Shown: positions 7,818 to 17,707, numbered from the stretch's first letter. The stretch is 64,000 bases of DNA from Indolivaga alginatilytica (GCF_003201355.1 NZ_QICL01000017.1:43175-107174), one strand, 5' to 3'. Made by a program: numbers and translations. The notes: a model not told the origin generated them from the sequence alone.

Positions 7818-9272
7818 ATGGCAAAAGAAATATTAAACCTAAAACCGGAAAGTGTTTGGAAACATTTTTATGAGTTGACTCAGATACCTCGTCCAACAGG
7901 ACATACAAAAGCTGTAGAGAAATATGTAGTTGATTTTGCAAAATCGCTCAATATAGATGTTAAGCAAGATAAAGTGGGTAATGTACTTGTTACAAAACCG
8001 GCTTCGAAAGGTATGGAGAATGCTCCTACCGTAATTTTGCAGGCACACTTAGATATGGTTCCTCAAAAGAACTCGGATGTAAAACACGATTTTTTGAAAG
8101 ATCCGATTGATGCATACATTGCAGGAGATAAGGTGAAAGCACGCTCTACTACTTTAGGTGCGGACAATGGCATAGGAGCTGCTGCTATTTTAGCCATTCT
8201 GGAGGACAACAGCCTTAAGCATGGTAAAATAGAAGGACTGTTTACTATTGATGAGGAAGAAGGCATGGTAGGTGCTTTTGGTCTTGAATCGGGATTCTTA
8301 ACAGGTAGTATTCTTTTGAATCTGGATACGGAAGAAGAAGGAGAACTTTGTGTAGGTTGTGCAGGAGGTATTGATGAAAATGTATCCTGGCAATTTAAAG
8401 AAGTGGAAGTTCCTGCAGGTGATGTTGCTCTGAAAATAAGCCTTACAGGACTTAGAGGCGGACACTCGGGTGGAGAGATTCATTTAGGTCGTGGTAATGC
8501 CAATAAATTGATGTTCCGTTTCCTTAAACAAGCTGTAGCCGAAGTAGAAGCTCGTTTGTCATTCATTGACGGAGGTTCGCTTCGTAATGCAATACCTAGA
8601 GAAGCATTCGCGATAGTGACAGTTCCTGCTGAGAATGTAGATGACTTGTTAGATTTAGTAGACGAATATCAAGAAATCTATAGCGAAGAGTATAAAAGTA
8701 TTGAGGATAAACTGTCTCTTAAAGCTGAGAAAACCGATTTACCAAAATCATTGATTCCGGAAGAAATCCAAGATGATCTTATTAATGCTGTTGAAGCATG
8801 TCCAAATGGTGTTATCAGTATGTTACAGGATTTCCCGGGTATTGTAGAATCATCTACAAACATAGCTTCTGTAAAATCGAGTGAAGGTTTGGTAGAGATA
8901 AAATTCCTTACACGTAGTTCTTCCGAAACAAAAAAATATGCACTTGATTCAAGTATAAATAGCTTATTCTCTTTGGCTGATGCCAAAGTAGAGGCTGTAA
9001 ATGCTTATCCGGGCTGGCAGCCAAATGCAAATTCTGCAGCTTTGGAGGTAATGAAAGATATATATATCAGAAAATTTGGCAAAGATCCTGTTGTGCAGGT
9101 TGTGCATGCAGGTCTGGAATGTGGTATCATTCTTGATAGCACTCCCGGCTTGGATATAGTATCTTTTGGTCCTACTATTATGAATCCTCATTCTCCTGAC
9201 GAATTAGTGGAGATAGATACTGTAGAAAGATTCTATGATTATCTGATAACTATTCTTGAAGAATTGAAATAA
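7818..9272 (+). CDS. pepD: Aminoacyl-histidine dipeptidase (M20 family)
   Basis: A 484-residue cytosolic di-zinc peptidase that cleaves Xaa-His and other dipeptides (PepD/carnosinase type). The M20 metal and catalytic residues are in place: H77 and D79 in QAHLDMV, bridging D116 in GADNGIG, the general base within IDEEEG (144-149), D170 in LNLD, and a C-terminal HAGLECG. A lid/dimerisation insert (about 190-380) contains GGHSGGEIH. Length equals that of E. coli PepD. A strong hairpin follows at 9292-9323. Confidence 0.95.
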   Translation: MAKEILNLKPESVWKHFYELTQIPRPTGHTKAVEKYVVDFAKSLNIDVKQDKVGNVLVTKPASKGMENAPTVILQAHLDMVPQKNSDVKHDFLKDPIDAYIAGDKVKARSTTLGADNGIGAAAILAILEDNSLKHGKIEGLFTIDEEEGMVGAFGLESGFLTGSILLNLDTEEEGELCVGCAGGIDENVSWQFKEVEVPAGDVALKISLTGLRGGHSGGEIHLGRGNANKLMFRFLKQAVAEVEARLSFIDGGSLRNAIPREAFAIVTVPAENVDDLLDLVDEYQEIYSEEYKSIEDKLSLKAEKTDLPKSLIPEEIQDDLINAVEACPNGVISMLQDFPGIVESSTNIASVKSSEGLVEIKFLTRSSSETKKYALDSSINSLFSLADAKVEAVNAYPGWQPNANSAALEVMKDIYIRKFGKDPVVQVVHAGLECGIILDSTPGLDIVSFGPTIMNPHSPDELVEIDTVERFYDYLITILEELK

Positions 9273-9291
9273 AGCTTTATAATAAAAACTC

Positions 9292-9323
9292 ATGCCCTGT
9301 ATACTGATTGGTTTACAGGGCAT
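9292..9323. terminator. Bidirectional intrinsic terminator after pepD
   Basis: ATGCCCTGTA (9292-9301) pairs perfectly with TACAGGGCAT (9314-9323), followed by TTTTTATT. The complementary strand also ends in a T-run, serving the convergent gene at 9329. Confidence 0.85.
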
Positions 9324-9328
9324 TTTTA

Positions 9329-10216
9329 TTAATCCGGTTTTACGTTGACAAAACTATCTTTAGAAATCATAATACCGAACTCTTCAACTGTTTTCCATAA
9401 CTTTATCTGGTTGAATTGTTTTGAAATTTTATCAGAATCGATTAAACTTATAATCATAAGATCGGGTATCTCAGATTCAAACGGTTTAAAATAATCTTTA
9501 AATTTATCTATGACAGAGTTATAAGGAACCAATCCGGACTCCTCTACTTTTTTGAATAACTTTCTATACTTCTTGACGATCATAACATAATCAACAGGTG
9601 GTATAATTATGGGTAGATGTTCTGGCCATATTGTAAATGTATAGATAATGTTGTTCAATTTGTTTTTAATAAAAAAAATACCACAAACAAATACATCTTC
9701 CGTTAGACTTTCTTGCAAATGTTCTCTTTGGTACATGTACTTCCATGCATAATTCGATTCTTCCAGAGGGAAATATTGGAGGTCACAATCCATGTAATTA
9801 ACTAAACTAAACTGATTGTTCTGCTCTACCCATTGATTCTGTAAATGATTCTTATCAAATTGGTAAGGAGTATTTATTTCTGAATCTTCTTGAGGATTGA
9901 AAATGTATATATCTAAGTCAATCATAAGTTTATCAATCAGAGGGAAAATCTCAAGACCGAAATATGACGGACGTAAATAATTGATGTAGAGAGTGAAATT
10001 CAGAGAGATGAAATCTTCAAAAATAGGAAAGTCTTCTAAATCCTCTTCTTCTATTTTTTCTATTATAAAATACACTCCGGTCTTTTCATTTGAATAATAC
10101 CATTGGTGTGAATATTCACTGATATTGAATGGTAAATTATCATTCAGATAGTCTGTAATGTTCTGTTGTGTTATTTCACTCTCTTTACGCTTATATAGAT
10201 ATAGATCGAAACTCAT
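9329..10216 (-). CDS. Hypothetical protein, MSFDLYLYKRK type
   Basis: A 295-residue acidic cytosolic protein without signal peptide or membrane segments. The opening MSFDLYLYKRKE resembles the start of several large, poorly characterised families, some of which sit beside polymorphic toxins as immunity proteins. No toxin gene lies next to it here, so that is only a hint. It is rich in aromatic and acidic residues (EEEDLEDFPIFEDF). It is flanked by a terminator on its 3' side and has its own promoter-like box at 10243-10250. I assign no function. Confidence 0.6.
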   Translation of the reverse strand: MSFDLYLYKRKESEITQQNITDYLNDNLPFNISEYSHQWYYSNEKTGVYFIIEKIEEEDLEDFPIFEDFISLNFTLYINYLRPSYFGLEIFPLIDKLMIDLDIYIFNPQEDSEINTPYQFDKNHLQNQWVEQNNQFSLVNYMDCDLQYFPLEESNYAWKYMYQREHLQESLTEDVFVCGIFFIKNKLNNIIYTFTIWPEHLPIIIPPVDYVMIVKKYRKLFKKVEESGLVPYNSVIDKFKDYFKPFESEIPDLMIISLIDSDKISKQFNQIKLWKTVEEFGIMISKDSFVNVKPD

Positions 10217-10242
10217 AATTATTAGTTTTAGGTAGGTATAGG

Positions 10243-10250
10243 CAAATATA
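10243..10250 (-). promoter_or_regulatory. -7 box TATATTTG for the 9329-10216 gene
   Basis: CAAATATA on the plus strand reads TATATTTG on the minus strand, 26 bp upstream of the ATG. Confidence 0.5.
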
Positions 10251-10329
10251 AAGGATTATTTTTTATAATTATTTAACTCGTCTTTTTATTTTAGAGTTTT
10301 AATATTAAGGTAATTAGATCAACGTTTGG

Positions 10330-10337
10330 TAGCTTTG
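10330..10337 (+). promoter_or_regulatory. -7 box TAGCTTTG
   Basis: A match to TAnnTTTG placed 36 bp before the ATG of the phosphatase-family lipoprotein. Confidence 0.55.
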
Positions 10338-10373
10338 TTCTTTATTATGATCATACCTTAAATCAATTGTATT

Positions 10374-11435
10374 ATGAAAAAGTTTATTTATTTATTCTGT
10401 ATTTCTTTTCTTCTTTTGAGTTGTGGAGGAAAAACGAATAAGACAGATGCTGTTTCGGATGTTGAAACATTCAAAGTTCTTCAATTTAATATTTGGCAGG
10501 AAGGGACTGTAGTACCTGATGGCTACAAGGCTATTGTTCAGCAAATACTGGATTCAAAAGCCGATTTTGTAACATTGAGCGAAGTCCGAAATTACAAAGA
10601 CACTCGTTTTTGCGACAGGATTGTCCAATCACTAAAAGATAGCGGACAAGTTTTCTATTCATTCTACAGTTACGATTCGGGTATTCTTTCCCGTTATCCT
10701 ATTATAGATTCAACCACTGTATACCCTTGTGTTGATGATCATGGGAGTGCTTACAGGGCACTCATAGATATGAACGGACAGGAAGTTGCTCTTTATACAA
10801 CCCATCTCGATTACCTCAATTGTACTTATTATGACGTAAAAGGTTATGATGGCTCTACGTGGAAAAAGCGTCCGCCCATGCTTGATGTCGATTCAATTTT
10901 GACAAACAATACCTTGTCTTTGAGAGATGATGGAATGAAAGCCATACTTGCGAAAGCAAAAGAGGATAGAGATAAAAACCGTATTGTGATTATAGGTGGA
11001 GATTTTAATGAACCGTCTCATCTGGATTGGACGGAAAAAACCAAAGATATGTTTTCCCGTCATGGTATGATTGTGCCGTGGACTGTAAGCATTTTACTTA
11101 CTGATGAGGGATATATTGATGCATACCGTAAAGCATATCCCGATCCCGTGACTCATCCGGGTATAACTTTTCCTGCGGATAATCCTCTGATGGATATAAA
11201 TAAATTGACTTGGACACCTGACGAAGATGAGCGGGAGCGTATCGATTTTATATATTATGCACCTTTTGATGGATTGGAGTTGACCAACGCAGTGATTTGG
11301 GGACCTGATGGTTCTATAGCATATAGTAAAAGAGTAAAGGACAATACACAAGATTCTTTTGAAATAGGTAAAGGTATTTGGCCTACCGACCATAAGGCTG
11401 TATTGGCTACGTTTACTTTGAATAAAGTAAAGTAA
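10374..11435 (+). CDS. Endonuclease/exonuclease/phosphatase-family lipoprotein
   Basis: A 353-residue exported lipoprotein (lipobox LLSC, Cys17) with a complete EEP fold: LQFNIW at 36-41, metal ligand E70 in LSEVR, H144 in TTHLDY, the catalytic pair D210/N212 in GGDFNE, and the terminal D339-H340 in TDHKA. Such enzymes hydrolyse phosphodiesters or phosphomonoesters. In the periplasm or on the surface, likely substrates are extracellular nucleic acids, sphingomyelin-like lipids or inositol phosphates. The sequence does not decide which. It has its own promoter and a very strong terminator and is not in an operon. Confidence 0.85.
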   Translation: MKKFIYLFCISFLLLSCGGKTNKTDAVSDVETFKVLQFNIWQEGTVVPDGYKAIVQQILDSKADFVTLSEVRNYKDTRFCDRIVQSLKDSGQVFYSFYSYDSGILSRYPIIDSTTVYPCVDDHGSAYRALIDMNGQEVALYTTHLDYLNCTYYDVKGYDGSTWKKRPPMLDVDSILTNNTLSLRDDGMKAILAKAKEDRDKNRIVIIGGDFNEPSHLDWTEKTKDMFSRHGMIVPWTVSILLTDEGYIDAYRKAYPDPVTHPGITFPADNPLMDINKLTWTPDEDERERIDFIYYAPFDGLELTNAVIWGPDGSIAYSKRVKDNTQDSFEIGKGIWPTDHKAVLATFTLNKVK

Positions 11436-11465
11436 TATTTCAGTGTAGAGCTTTATTTATCTAAA

Positions 11466-11504
11466 ATGAGAAAGGCACAGGTAATTCACCTGTGCCTTTC
11501 TCAT
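11466..11504. terminator. 17-bp perfect hairpin between convergent genes
   Basis: 11466-11482 and 11488-11504 are exact reverse complements around a 5-base loop (stem contains GGCACAGGT). It separates the phosphatase gene from the convergent secreted-protein gene. Confidence 0.85.
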
Positions 11505-11522
11505 ATACATGGGTTGTGATGG

Positions 11523-12602
11523 TTATGCTTTTCGCGTTACAGACATAAATATTGTTTTACTGTAATTGTTTTGGGCATCTGTTTGCATCGCCCACCATTT
11601 CATTTCGTACCAACGCCATACTCCCGGACTAACTTGTACCTGTACATTAGAGGTTATGACCTCAGCATAAACAGTTGTCCAATAAACAGTATTATCAATA
11701 TCAACCTGAATAAAACCACCGGTTGTAATAGTTTGGTTGAGTGCGGTACGGTTCTGATTTACCTCTGTTGCAAATGTTTGTAAACTAATTAGTTGTGGTT
11801 GGGATGAGACATTATAGATACGAGGGAAGTAAAAGGTTGGATCGTAGTATGCCAAATCCATCCTTAAGCCGTCGATAACGGGCAATTGATCGGGAAACTG
11901 GCTGGATAAAAGAATTTGACTATTACCTGCGAAACCGGTTGTATTAAATATGCCTGAGAATGTGATAAAGCTTCCGATCTCTAATACCAAGCTGCCACTT
12001 ACACCTGCAGTGCAAGTATTGCCTAGTACATTGATGTTAAAATAAGCGGTTGCGGGAGAGTCGAGCAGTGGAGTTCCAGATAAAGTATATCTCAATACGC
12101 CATTACCTTGTTGCAGTATTCCCGCTTGTAAAGTTGCAGTGAGACCCGTGTTGCCTGTTGAGGCAATAGCTGTTCCTGCGGGATAAGATGCACCATTACC
12201 ACCCACATAAGGTATTTCCATAATTCCTTCATAAGGCACTCCTGCCTTAAAAATAGAAGGAGTCATGCTAGCTCCTGTACATTGTATGCCCGACACACCC
12301 GGAGCTTGTATATCTTCGGATTGCAGTTTGACCCACATGGTGCCATCCCAACTCATGTAGCCTGTTATTTTGAAGTCACCCAGACCTGTATTGTAGATTG
12401 TCAATCCTGTGGATGGATTGGGTATCGTTATTTTATCCGTATTCGAATTTAGTGCTATACGGGGAAAAATAACTCCTTTGTTACTACTCTTAACCTCGAG
12501 CATTGCCGAAGGGGAAATTTCGTGTGTACCAATACCTACTTGTGCATACATCAGCCCTATGCATACTTGTAATAATATCAATGTTAAGATTTTCTTATTC
12601 AT
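11523..12602 (-). CDS. Secreted GIGT-type surface protein, paralogue 3
   Basis: A 359-residue protein with signal peptide (cleavage near MYAQ, residue 21). The N-terminal block begins QVGIGTHEISPSAMLEVKS and continues with VIFPRIAL and TGLTIYNTG, the pattern seen at the start of many Bacteroidota surface or tail-fibre-like proteins. The middle has a Gly/Thr-rich beta region (GVPYEG, YVGGNGASY, STGNTGLTATLQ), and the C-terminus has VWRWYEMKWWAMQ and FMSVTRKA. It shares this plan with the next two upstream genes and is probably last in their operon. No T9SS sorting domain or Cys anchor is visible; an extracellular adhesive or structural role is inference. Confidence 0.7.
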   Translation of the reverse strand: MNKKILTLILLQVCIGLMYAQVGIGTHEISPSAMLEVKSSNKGVIFPRIALNSNTDKITIPNPSTGLTIYNTGLGDFKITGYMSWDGTMWVKLQSEDIQAPGVSGIQCTGASMTPSIFKAGVPYEGIMEIPYVGGNGASYPAGTAIASTGNTGLTATLQAGILQQGNGVLRYTLSGTPLLDSPATAYFNINVLGNTCTAGVSGSLVLEIGSFITFSGIFNTTGFAGNSQILLSSQFPDQLPVIDGLRMDLAYYDPTFYFPRIYNVSSQPQLISLQTFATEVNQNRTALNQTITTGGFIQVDIDNTVYWTTVYAEVITSNVQVQVSPGVWRWYEMKWWAMQTDAQNNYSKTIFMSVTRKA

Positions 12603-12668
12603 TTGTATATTTTCTTGTTAAGGTCTCAGGTCTGTTTATTATTTTCGATTTAGTTTAGGATCAGTTTA

Positions 12669-13733
12669 TTAAGCTTTTCTTATAACCGACATGAAAATTA
12701 CTTTTTCCGTGCCAATTTGCATCGCCCACCATTTCATCTCATACCATCGCCACACACCCGAAACAATCTGTACCTGTACATTGGCAGTTATTACTTCTGC
12801 CGCAGATGTGGTCCAATAAACTGCGTCATTATTATCAACCTGCATACTGGCTCCGGCTAAAACGGTCTGATTTAAATTGCTTCGGTATTCATTCACTTGA
12901 GTTGCAAATGATTGTAAGCTTATCAGTTGACTGGTCGAATTGGTGTTGATAATCCGAGGTCTGTAATACGTTGTTGTATTGTATTCCAAGTCCATTCTTA
13001 AACCATCGATAACAGGCAGACCTGTTTTTAGAGATGACAGCAATGTCTTATCGGCTATACCCGTAGCAGGTATCGAGGTGATAAAAGTTAAAGATAACCC
13101 CACACCTAAGGTTACACCGCTTACGGCTGCACTACAACTATGCCCCAGAAAATTGATGTTGAACATGGCGGGTACCGGTGAGTCGTACAAAGGTGTTCCT
13201 GTTAATGTAAAGGTAAGTTCACCGGAGCCATATTGAAGTGTTCCTGCTTGCAAAGTTGCCGTTAGCCCGGTATTGTATCCGTTTGAAATTATTGGGCTGC
13301 CTGCAAGATAACTTCCGCCATTTCCACCTGAGTAGGGAACGGTCATAGTTCCGTTATAAGGTACTCCCGCTTTAAAAAGAGCAGGACTCATTTTTGCATT
13401 TTCGCATTGTAAATTTGATATAGCAGGAGAAGCGGTAGCTGTGAGGTTGATTTTCTTCCAGCTTGTTCCGTCCCAGCAAACAAGCCCTTGATATTTCAAA
13501 CCACCTGTTCCTGTATTGTATACTAAAAGCCCTTCCTGCGGATTAGCTACGGTTACCTGATCTTTATCTGATAATAATGCAACTTTGGGAAATAAAACCC
13601 CTTGATTGGTACTACTTATATCAAGTATACTCGAATGGTCGGGGGTTTCGGTTCCGATTCCTATTTGGGCATATATCAGGTTCGTGGATAAGCAAAGGCT
13701 GAAAAAAAATAAAAATAAGATTCTTTTTTTCAT
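12669..13733 (-). CDS. Secreted GIGT-type surface protein, paralogue 2
   Basis: A 354-residue member of the same triplet. I chose the ATG at 13733 because it starts a typical signal peptide (KKRILFLFFFSLCLSTN, cleavage after IYAQ). The longer frame to 13808 would overlap the upstream gene and hide the signal. Shared landmarks are QIGIGTETPDHSSILDISS, VLFPKVAL, GLLVYNTGTGG, GVPYNGTMTVPYSGGNGG and the terminal VWRWYEMKWWAMQ and FMSVIRKA. It starts 11 bp after the stop of paralogue 1, so they are one transcript. The 66-bp gap to paralogue 3 carries half of the GAGACCTTA palindrome (around 12618-12634). Confidence 0.7.
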   Translation of the reverse strand: MKKRILFLFFFSLCLSTNLIYAQIGIGTETPDHSSILDISSTNQGVLFPKVALLSDKDQVTVANPQEGLLVYNTGTGGLKYQGLVCWDGTSWKKINLTATASPAISNLQCENAKMSPALFKAGVPYNGTMTVPYSGGNGGSYLAGSPIISNGYNTGLTATLQAGTLQYGSGELTFTLTGTPLYDSPVPAMFNINFLGHSCSAAVSGVTLGVGLSLTFITSIPATGIADKTLLSSLKTGLPVIDGLRMDLEYNTTTYYRPRIINTNSTSQLISLQSFATQVNEYRSNLNQTVLAGASMQVDNNDAVYWTTSAAEVITANVQVQIVSGVWRWYEMKWWAMQIGTEKVIFMSVIRKA

Positions 13734-13744
13734 GATTATATCTA

Positions 13745-14851
13745 TTATGATTTTCTTACCAGTGACATGAAAATTACTTTTACAGTATTTATTTCCATTG
13801 CCCACCATGTCATTTCATACCATCTCCATTCCGAGGGACCCACCCGTACTTGTAAATCTGTAATAGCAGTTGAAGATGTGGTAGAACTCCATGCTACAGG
13901 ATATACAGGGTTAGTAGTCCTTGCAGTTGCATTGATATAATCCCAGTTTGTAGCTGTAACCTCTGATTTTGTATAGATAGTTCTATTTAAATTTGTAACA
14001 TTCTGAAGCCCTACGACCGAAAATGTTTGGAAGCTTACAATTTTTTGCTCAGAACTTTCATTGTAAACTCTTGGATAATAATAGGTTGTTCCGTTGGAGA
14101 TAAGATCCATTCTTAGGCCATCAACAGTTGGTAGCTGAGTAGGATAATAGTTTGATAAAAGAACTCCTGTTATATTTTGTGCCTGAGTTAAACTGGCTAT
14201 AAATGATATTTGTTCGCCAACCGCTATTTGCTTGCCTGTTAAGGAAACAGAGCAGTTAAAATTCAGTTCATTAATGTTAAATATAGCGGCAGTTGGAGAG
14301 GAAGCGGAAGGTGTACCCGTAATTCTGAATACTAATTGTCCGTTGCCGGTTGCTAATTCGCCTCTCTGAAGTGTTGCTGTTAGCCCTGTATTTCCGGTTG
14401 AAGCTATGGGTGTGCCTGTGTTGTATCCTCCACCGTTACCTCCCGTATATGGAATAGTCATTGTACCCTCATAGGGAACACCTGCCGTAAATGTGGATGG
14501 TGTGAAATCAGCTCTATTACATAGCAGACCCGTGATAGAAGGGTTTACCACTGTTGAGAGTGTTAATTTTTGCCATTCAGCCCCGTTCCAATACACATAT
14601 CCCGGTGTATCTAAACCGCCATTTCCGGTATTGTACACTAAAAGCCCTGTGGTGGGATTTAAAACAGTAGTTATATCTGTTTTTGATGCTAAGCTGATTT
14701 TTGGGAATAAAACTCCTTTGTCTGTACTTTCAATCTGAAGTATAGCAGATGGATGAGGACTTATTGTACCAATCCCAACACCTTTTTGAGCATATGTGAA
14801 GTTTATCGCATGAATGCAAAAGAATAGTAAAATGAGTTTTTTACTGTTCAT
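13745..14851 (-). CDS. Secreted GIGT-type surface protein, paralogue 1
   Basis: A 368-residue protein, first of three tandem paralogues. The signal peptide ends near FTYAQ (residue 22), then come KGVGIGTISPHPSAILQIES, VLFPKISL and GLLVYNTGNGG, the conserved GVPYEGTMTIPYTGGNGG core, and the C-terminal EWRWYEMTWWAMEI and FMSLVRKS. Compared with the other two, it has a short insertion before the C-terminal motif (around NWDYINATARTTNPVYP). A long upstream gap (14852-15390) must hold the promoter. The family is unnamed as far as I can tell, though the N-terminal block is widespread in Bacteroidota secreted proteins. Confidence 0.7.
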   Translation of the reverse strand: MNSKKLILLFFCIHAINFTYAQKGVGIGTISPHPSAILQIESTDKGVLFPKISLASKTDITTVLNPTTGLLVYNTGNGGLDTPGYVYWNGAEWQKLTLSTVVNPSITGLLCNRADFTPSTFTAGVPYEGTMTIPYTGGNGGGYNTGTPIASTGNTGLTATLQRGELATGNGQLVFRITGTPSASSPTAAIFNINELNFNCSVSLTGKQIAVGEQISFIASLTQAQNITGVLLSNYYPTQLPTVDGLRMDLISNGTTYYYPRVYNESSEQKIVSFQTFSVVGLQNVTNLNRTIYTKSEVTATNWDYINATARTTNPVYPVAWSSTTSSTAITDLQVRVGPSEWRWYEMTWWAMEINTVKVIFMSLVRKS

Positions 14852-15390
14852 GATTTGTTTTTTGTTAATTCAATACCCAATTTTTTGCAGCTATGATACA
14901 AATGTTGTCTTTTGTATTATAGCAGTTCTTCATCAATTATAACAAAAAGTAGAAAAAAAAGATTTACAGAATACAGAGAAAAGACAGGTAGGATATGATC
15001 TGAATATTCTTATGCTAAATGAGTATATTTATATCTGAAGACGTGATATAGGTATAGTCATAGTATAATTCGTATGTATATCTATAAATCGAATTTGTTA
15101 TTATGCTACTTTTATTTGGTAAAGATAGCTTTTAAAGGACGAGGAAATGTGGGATTAATTCGTTTTAAGGTTTTATGTACCAAATTAACAGTTGTAGTGT
15201 TTTTTATTTTAAGATTTGGAAATTATTTATTTATCATATCTTATAAAACATAAAACAGCCTATCCTATTCTCTCCACCCAAAAATGGGTAAAGAAAGCAC
15301 TTTAGGGCTATTTGGACTTAAATATAAAATATGTCGCCAGCATTCCTTTTATTTGTGTGATTGAAATTATTTATATAGGATACTTTTTTC
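14852..15390. other. Non-coding, AT-rich stretch upstream of the surface-protein triplet
   Basis: No ORF or RNA is supported. It must carry the triplet promoter, but I found no clean minus-strand TAnnTTTG box. A short segment CCAAAAATGGGTAAAGAAAG near 15279 is less AT-rich than its surroundings. Confidence 0.35.
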
Positions 15391-17562
15391 TTATAGCGAT
15401 TCCAGGAAATTATCGAAGTAACGGGTAATATGCTCATGTAGGTGTACACGGTCGTGCCCCGTCATATTATGCCCATGCCCCGGGTAAATAAACAAATCGG
15501 GGTGGGTGCCATTTTTGATAGCTGATTTCATAAATTGAAGATTATGTTGCAATACAACAGTAGGGTCTTCGTCTCCGTGAATAAGTAAAAGTCTGCCCTT
15601 CAAGTCTCCTGCACGATCGACCATACTGGTTTTAGAATAGCCTTCAGGGTTCTCTTTAGGAGAGTCCATATAACGCTCTCCGTACATTATTTCATAATAT
15701 TTCCAGTCTGTAACAGGACCTCCGGCTACACCCACTTTAAATGTTTCGGGATGGCGAAGCATTAGGTTTAAAGTCATAAATCCTCCATAGCTCCAGCCAT
15801 GAACACCTATTCTGTCAGAGTCAACATAAGGTAATGATTTAAGGAAATTGACTCCGGTCATTTGATCCTCAGTTTCTATTATTCCCAATTGGCGGTGTGT
15901 GATGTTTTCAAAATCTATTCCTCTGTTTGATGTTCCCCTGTTGTCGATTGTAAATACTACATATCCTTTTTCAGCCATATAAATATCCCATCCGCGGGCT
16001 TGTCCCATCCATGAATTATCTACCAGTTGTGAGTGAGGACCTCCATATACATATATCACGGTTGGATATTTCTTTGCAGGATCATAATTAAGCGGCTTTA
16101 TCAAGCGATAATACAGATCGGTTTTATCATCATTTGCTTTTATAAATCCTATCTCTATTTCGGGCATGTTTATTTTACTGTATGGGTCTTTGGCTTCGAA
16201 GAAAGTATAGCTTTTATTGGTTTTTGTTTCTGTAATGGAAACTTTTCCCGGATTATGTTGTGATGTGTAACGATCTGCAATATATTTTCCGGATGAACTT
16301 AACTGAGCAGAATGTGCTCCTTCCTCTTTCGACAATTGAGTTCTTTTTCCGTTTTTCAGATTGAGTTGATATATATGCTTCTCTATCGGAGATATTTCTG
16401 TTGAGATATAATAGAGGTTGTTTCCCGCTTCGTCGAAACCTAAAATTTCAATAATATCCCAGTTTCCGGTCGTTAGTTGTTTCTTTAGATTTCCATTTAG
16501 ATCATATTGATACAAATGATTGTGCCCATCTTTCTTACTCTGCCATATAAAAGACTGGGGATCACTCTTTAGAAATAGTACCGGATTTTCGGGTTCCACA
16601 TATTTCGGATGTGTTTCGGTGAATAATGTAGCGTCCAGTTTTCCGGATGCTACTTCATATCGGTTCAATTTACAAGTATCTTGTCCTCTGTTTAATTCTG
16701 CCAGATAGATGTATTTTTCATCGGGGCTCCATGCAATATTTGTAAGGTATTTTTCTTTGGGTGTCCCTGTTTTTAAGAATACGGTTTGTTGTGTTTCGGG
16801 ATTGAAAATTCCAACTGTTACATGATGGCTTTTCATTCCTGCCATCGGGTACTTGATATTTTTTAATTCTGCGACCCGTTCCGAAATATTTACCAGAGGA
16901 TAGTCGGTTACCATTGTTTCGTCCATTCTGTAAAATGCAAGTTGTTTTCCTGAAGGAGACCAGAAGGTTCCTTTCTTTATACCAAATTCATTGCGATGAA
17001 CCGACTGTCCGTTTACGATACCTTTGTCAGTATCGGTAGTAACAGCTACTTCCTGCCCGGATGGTGATATTATATATAGATTATTATCCTTAGTATAGGC
17101 AAAAGTTTTACTTTTCTCGGAAAAATCCTGATTGGTTCCATCTTTAGACAAAGTATAATCAGTTATAACTTTATTCGATTCGAAATTATATAGATAAGTT
17201 TCATCTCCATTGGTGAGCATCACTATCTTTTCGTCTGCATATGGGAAACTTACCGAAAGTAAAGATTTTATGGTTTTCTTATTACTGGCTTCCAAACCTG
17301 CATTAATAGTCTTTTTGTCAATTATCAAGTTGTCTGTTTGTTCTTTAGATTTTGCAACAGACAGTATGGAATCTCCTTTGATATATGTGAGGTTATCTCC
17401 CCACCATTGTAGCTTCTGGGGAAATGATATTCTATATTTAGCGTACGAATTACCTCCCGGAATAAGATCTTCTAATCCGAGCTGAATGGATGTGTCTTGT
17501 GCCATTGAAATAAACGATGATAAAGTAAAAATAGAAAGGAAACAGGTTTTCAGGATCTTCAT
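15391..17562 (-). CDS. S9 family peptidase, dipeptidyl-peptidase IV type
   Basis: A 723-residue exported serine exopeptidase with a signal peptide (cleavage after FISMA, residue 21), an N-terminal beta-propeller and a C-terminal alpha/beta-hydrolase domain. The catalytic triad is readable: S591 in GWSYGGF, D666 in HGDEDPTV and H698 in YPGHGHNM. DPP-IV enzymes release N-terminal dipeptides, often Xaa-Pro, from peptides in the periplasm. In asaccharolytic Bacteroidales they feed amino-acid metabolism. The propeller contains the conserved substrate-side RMDETMVTDYPL segment. It is monocistronic. Confidence 0.93.
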   Translation of the reverse strand: MKILKTCFLSIFTLSSFISMAQDTSIQLGLEDLIPGGNSYAKYRISFPQKLQWWGDNLTYIKGDSILSVAKSKEQTDNLIIDKKTINAGLEASNKKTIKSLLSVSFPYADEKIVMLTNGDETYLYNFESNKVITDYTLSKDGTNQDFSEKSKTFAYTKDNNLYIISPSGQEVAVTTDTDKGIVNGQSVHRNEFGIKKGTFWSPSGKQLAFYRMDETMVTDYPLVNISERVAELKNIKYPMAGMKSHHVTVGIFNPETQQTVFLKTGTPKEKYLTNIAWSPDEKYIYLAELNRGQDTCKLNRYEVASGKLDATLFTETHPKYVEPENPVLFLKSDPQSFIWQSKKDGHNHLYQYDLNGNLKKQLTTGNWDIIEILGFDEAGNNLYYISTEISPIEKHIYQLNLKNGKRTQLSKEEGAHSAQLSSSGKYIADRYTSQHNPGKVSITETKTNKSYTFFEAKDPYSKINMPEIEIGFIKANDDKTDLYYRLIKPLNYDPAKKYPTVIYVYGGPHSQLVDNSWMGQARGWDIYMAEKGYVVFTIDNRGTSNRGIDFENITHRQLGIIETEDQMTGVNFLKSLPYVDSDRIGVHGWSYGGFMTLNLMLRHPETFKVGVAGGPVTDWKYYEIMYGERYMDSPKENPEGYSKTSMVDRAGDLKGRLLLIHGDEDPTVVLQHNLQFMKSAIKNGTHPDLFIYPGHGHNMTGHDRVHLHEHITRYFDNFLESL

Positions 17563-17707
17563 AGTTATACTATTTAAATAAGAAAGTAAAGATACTTATT
17601 CTGATTAGAATGCTAAGCATGAAGAAAAGAACTTTTTTGATGAACAAATTTGATAAATTATTGTTAAAAATAATGAAAATATGCAAGAATGGATTAAACG
17701 TAAATAC

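Noticed and set aside
11523..14851. Phage tail-fibre cluster
   Set aside because: The N-terminal block occurs in some tail-fibre-like proteins, but all three have signal peptides and no other phage genes are present.
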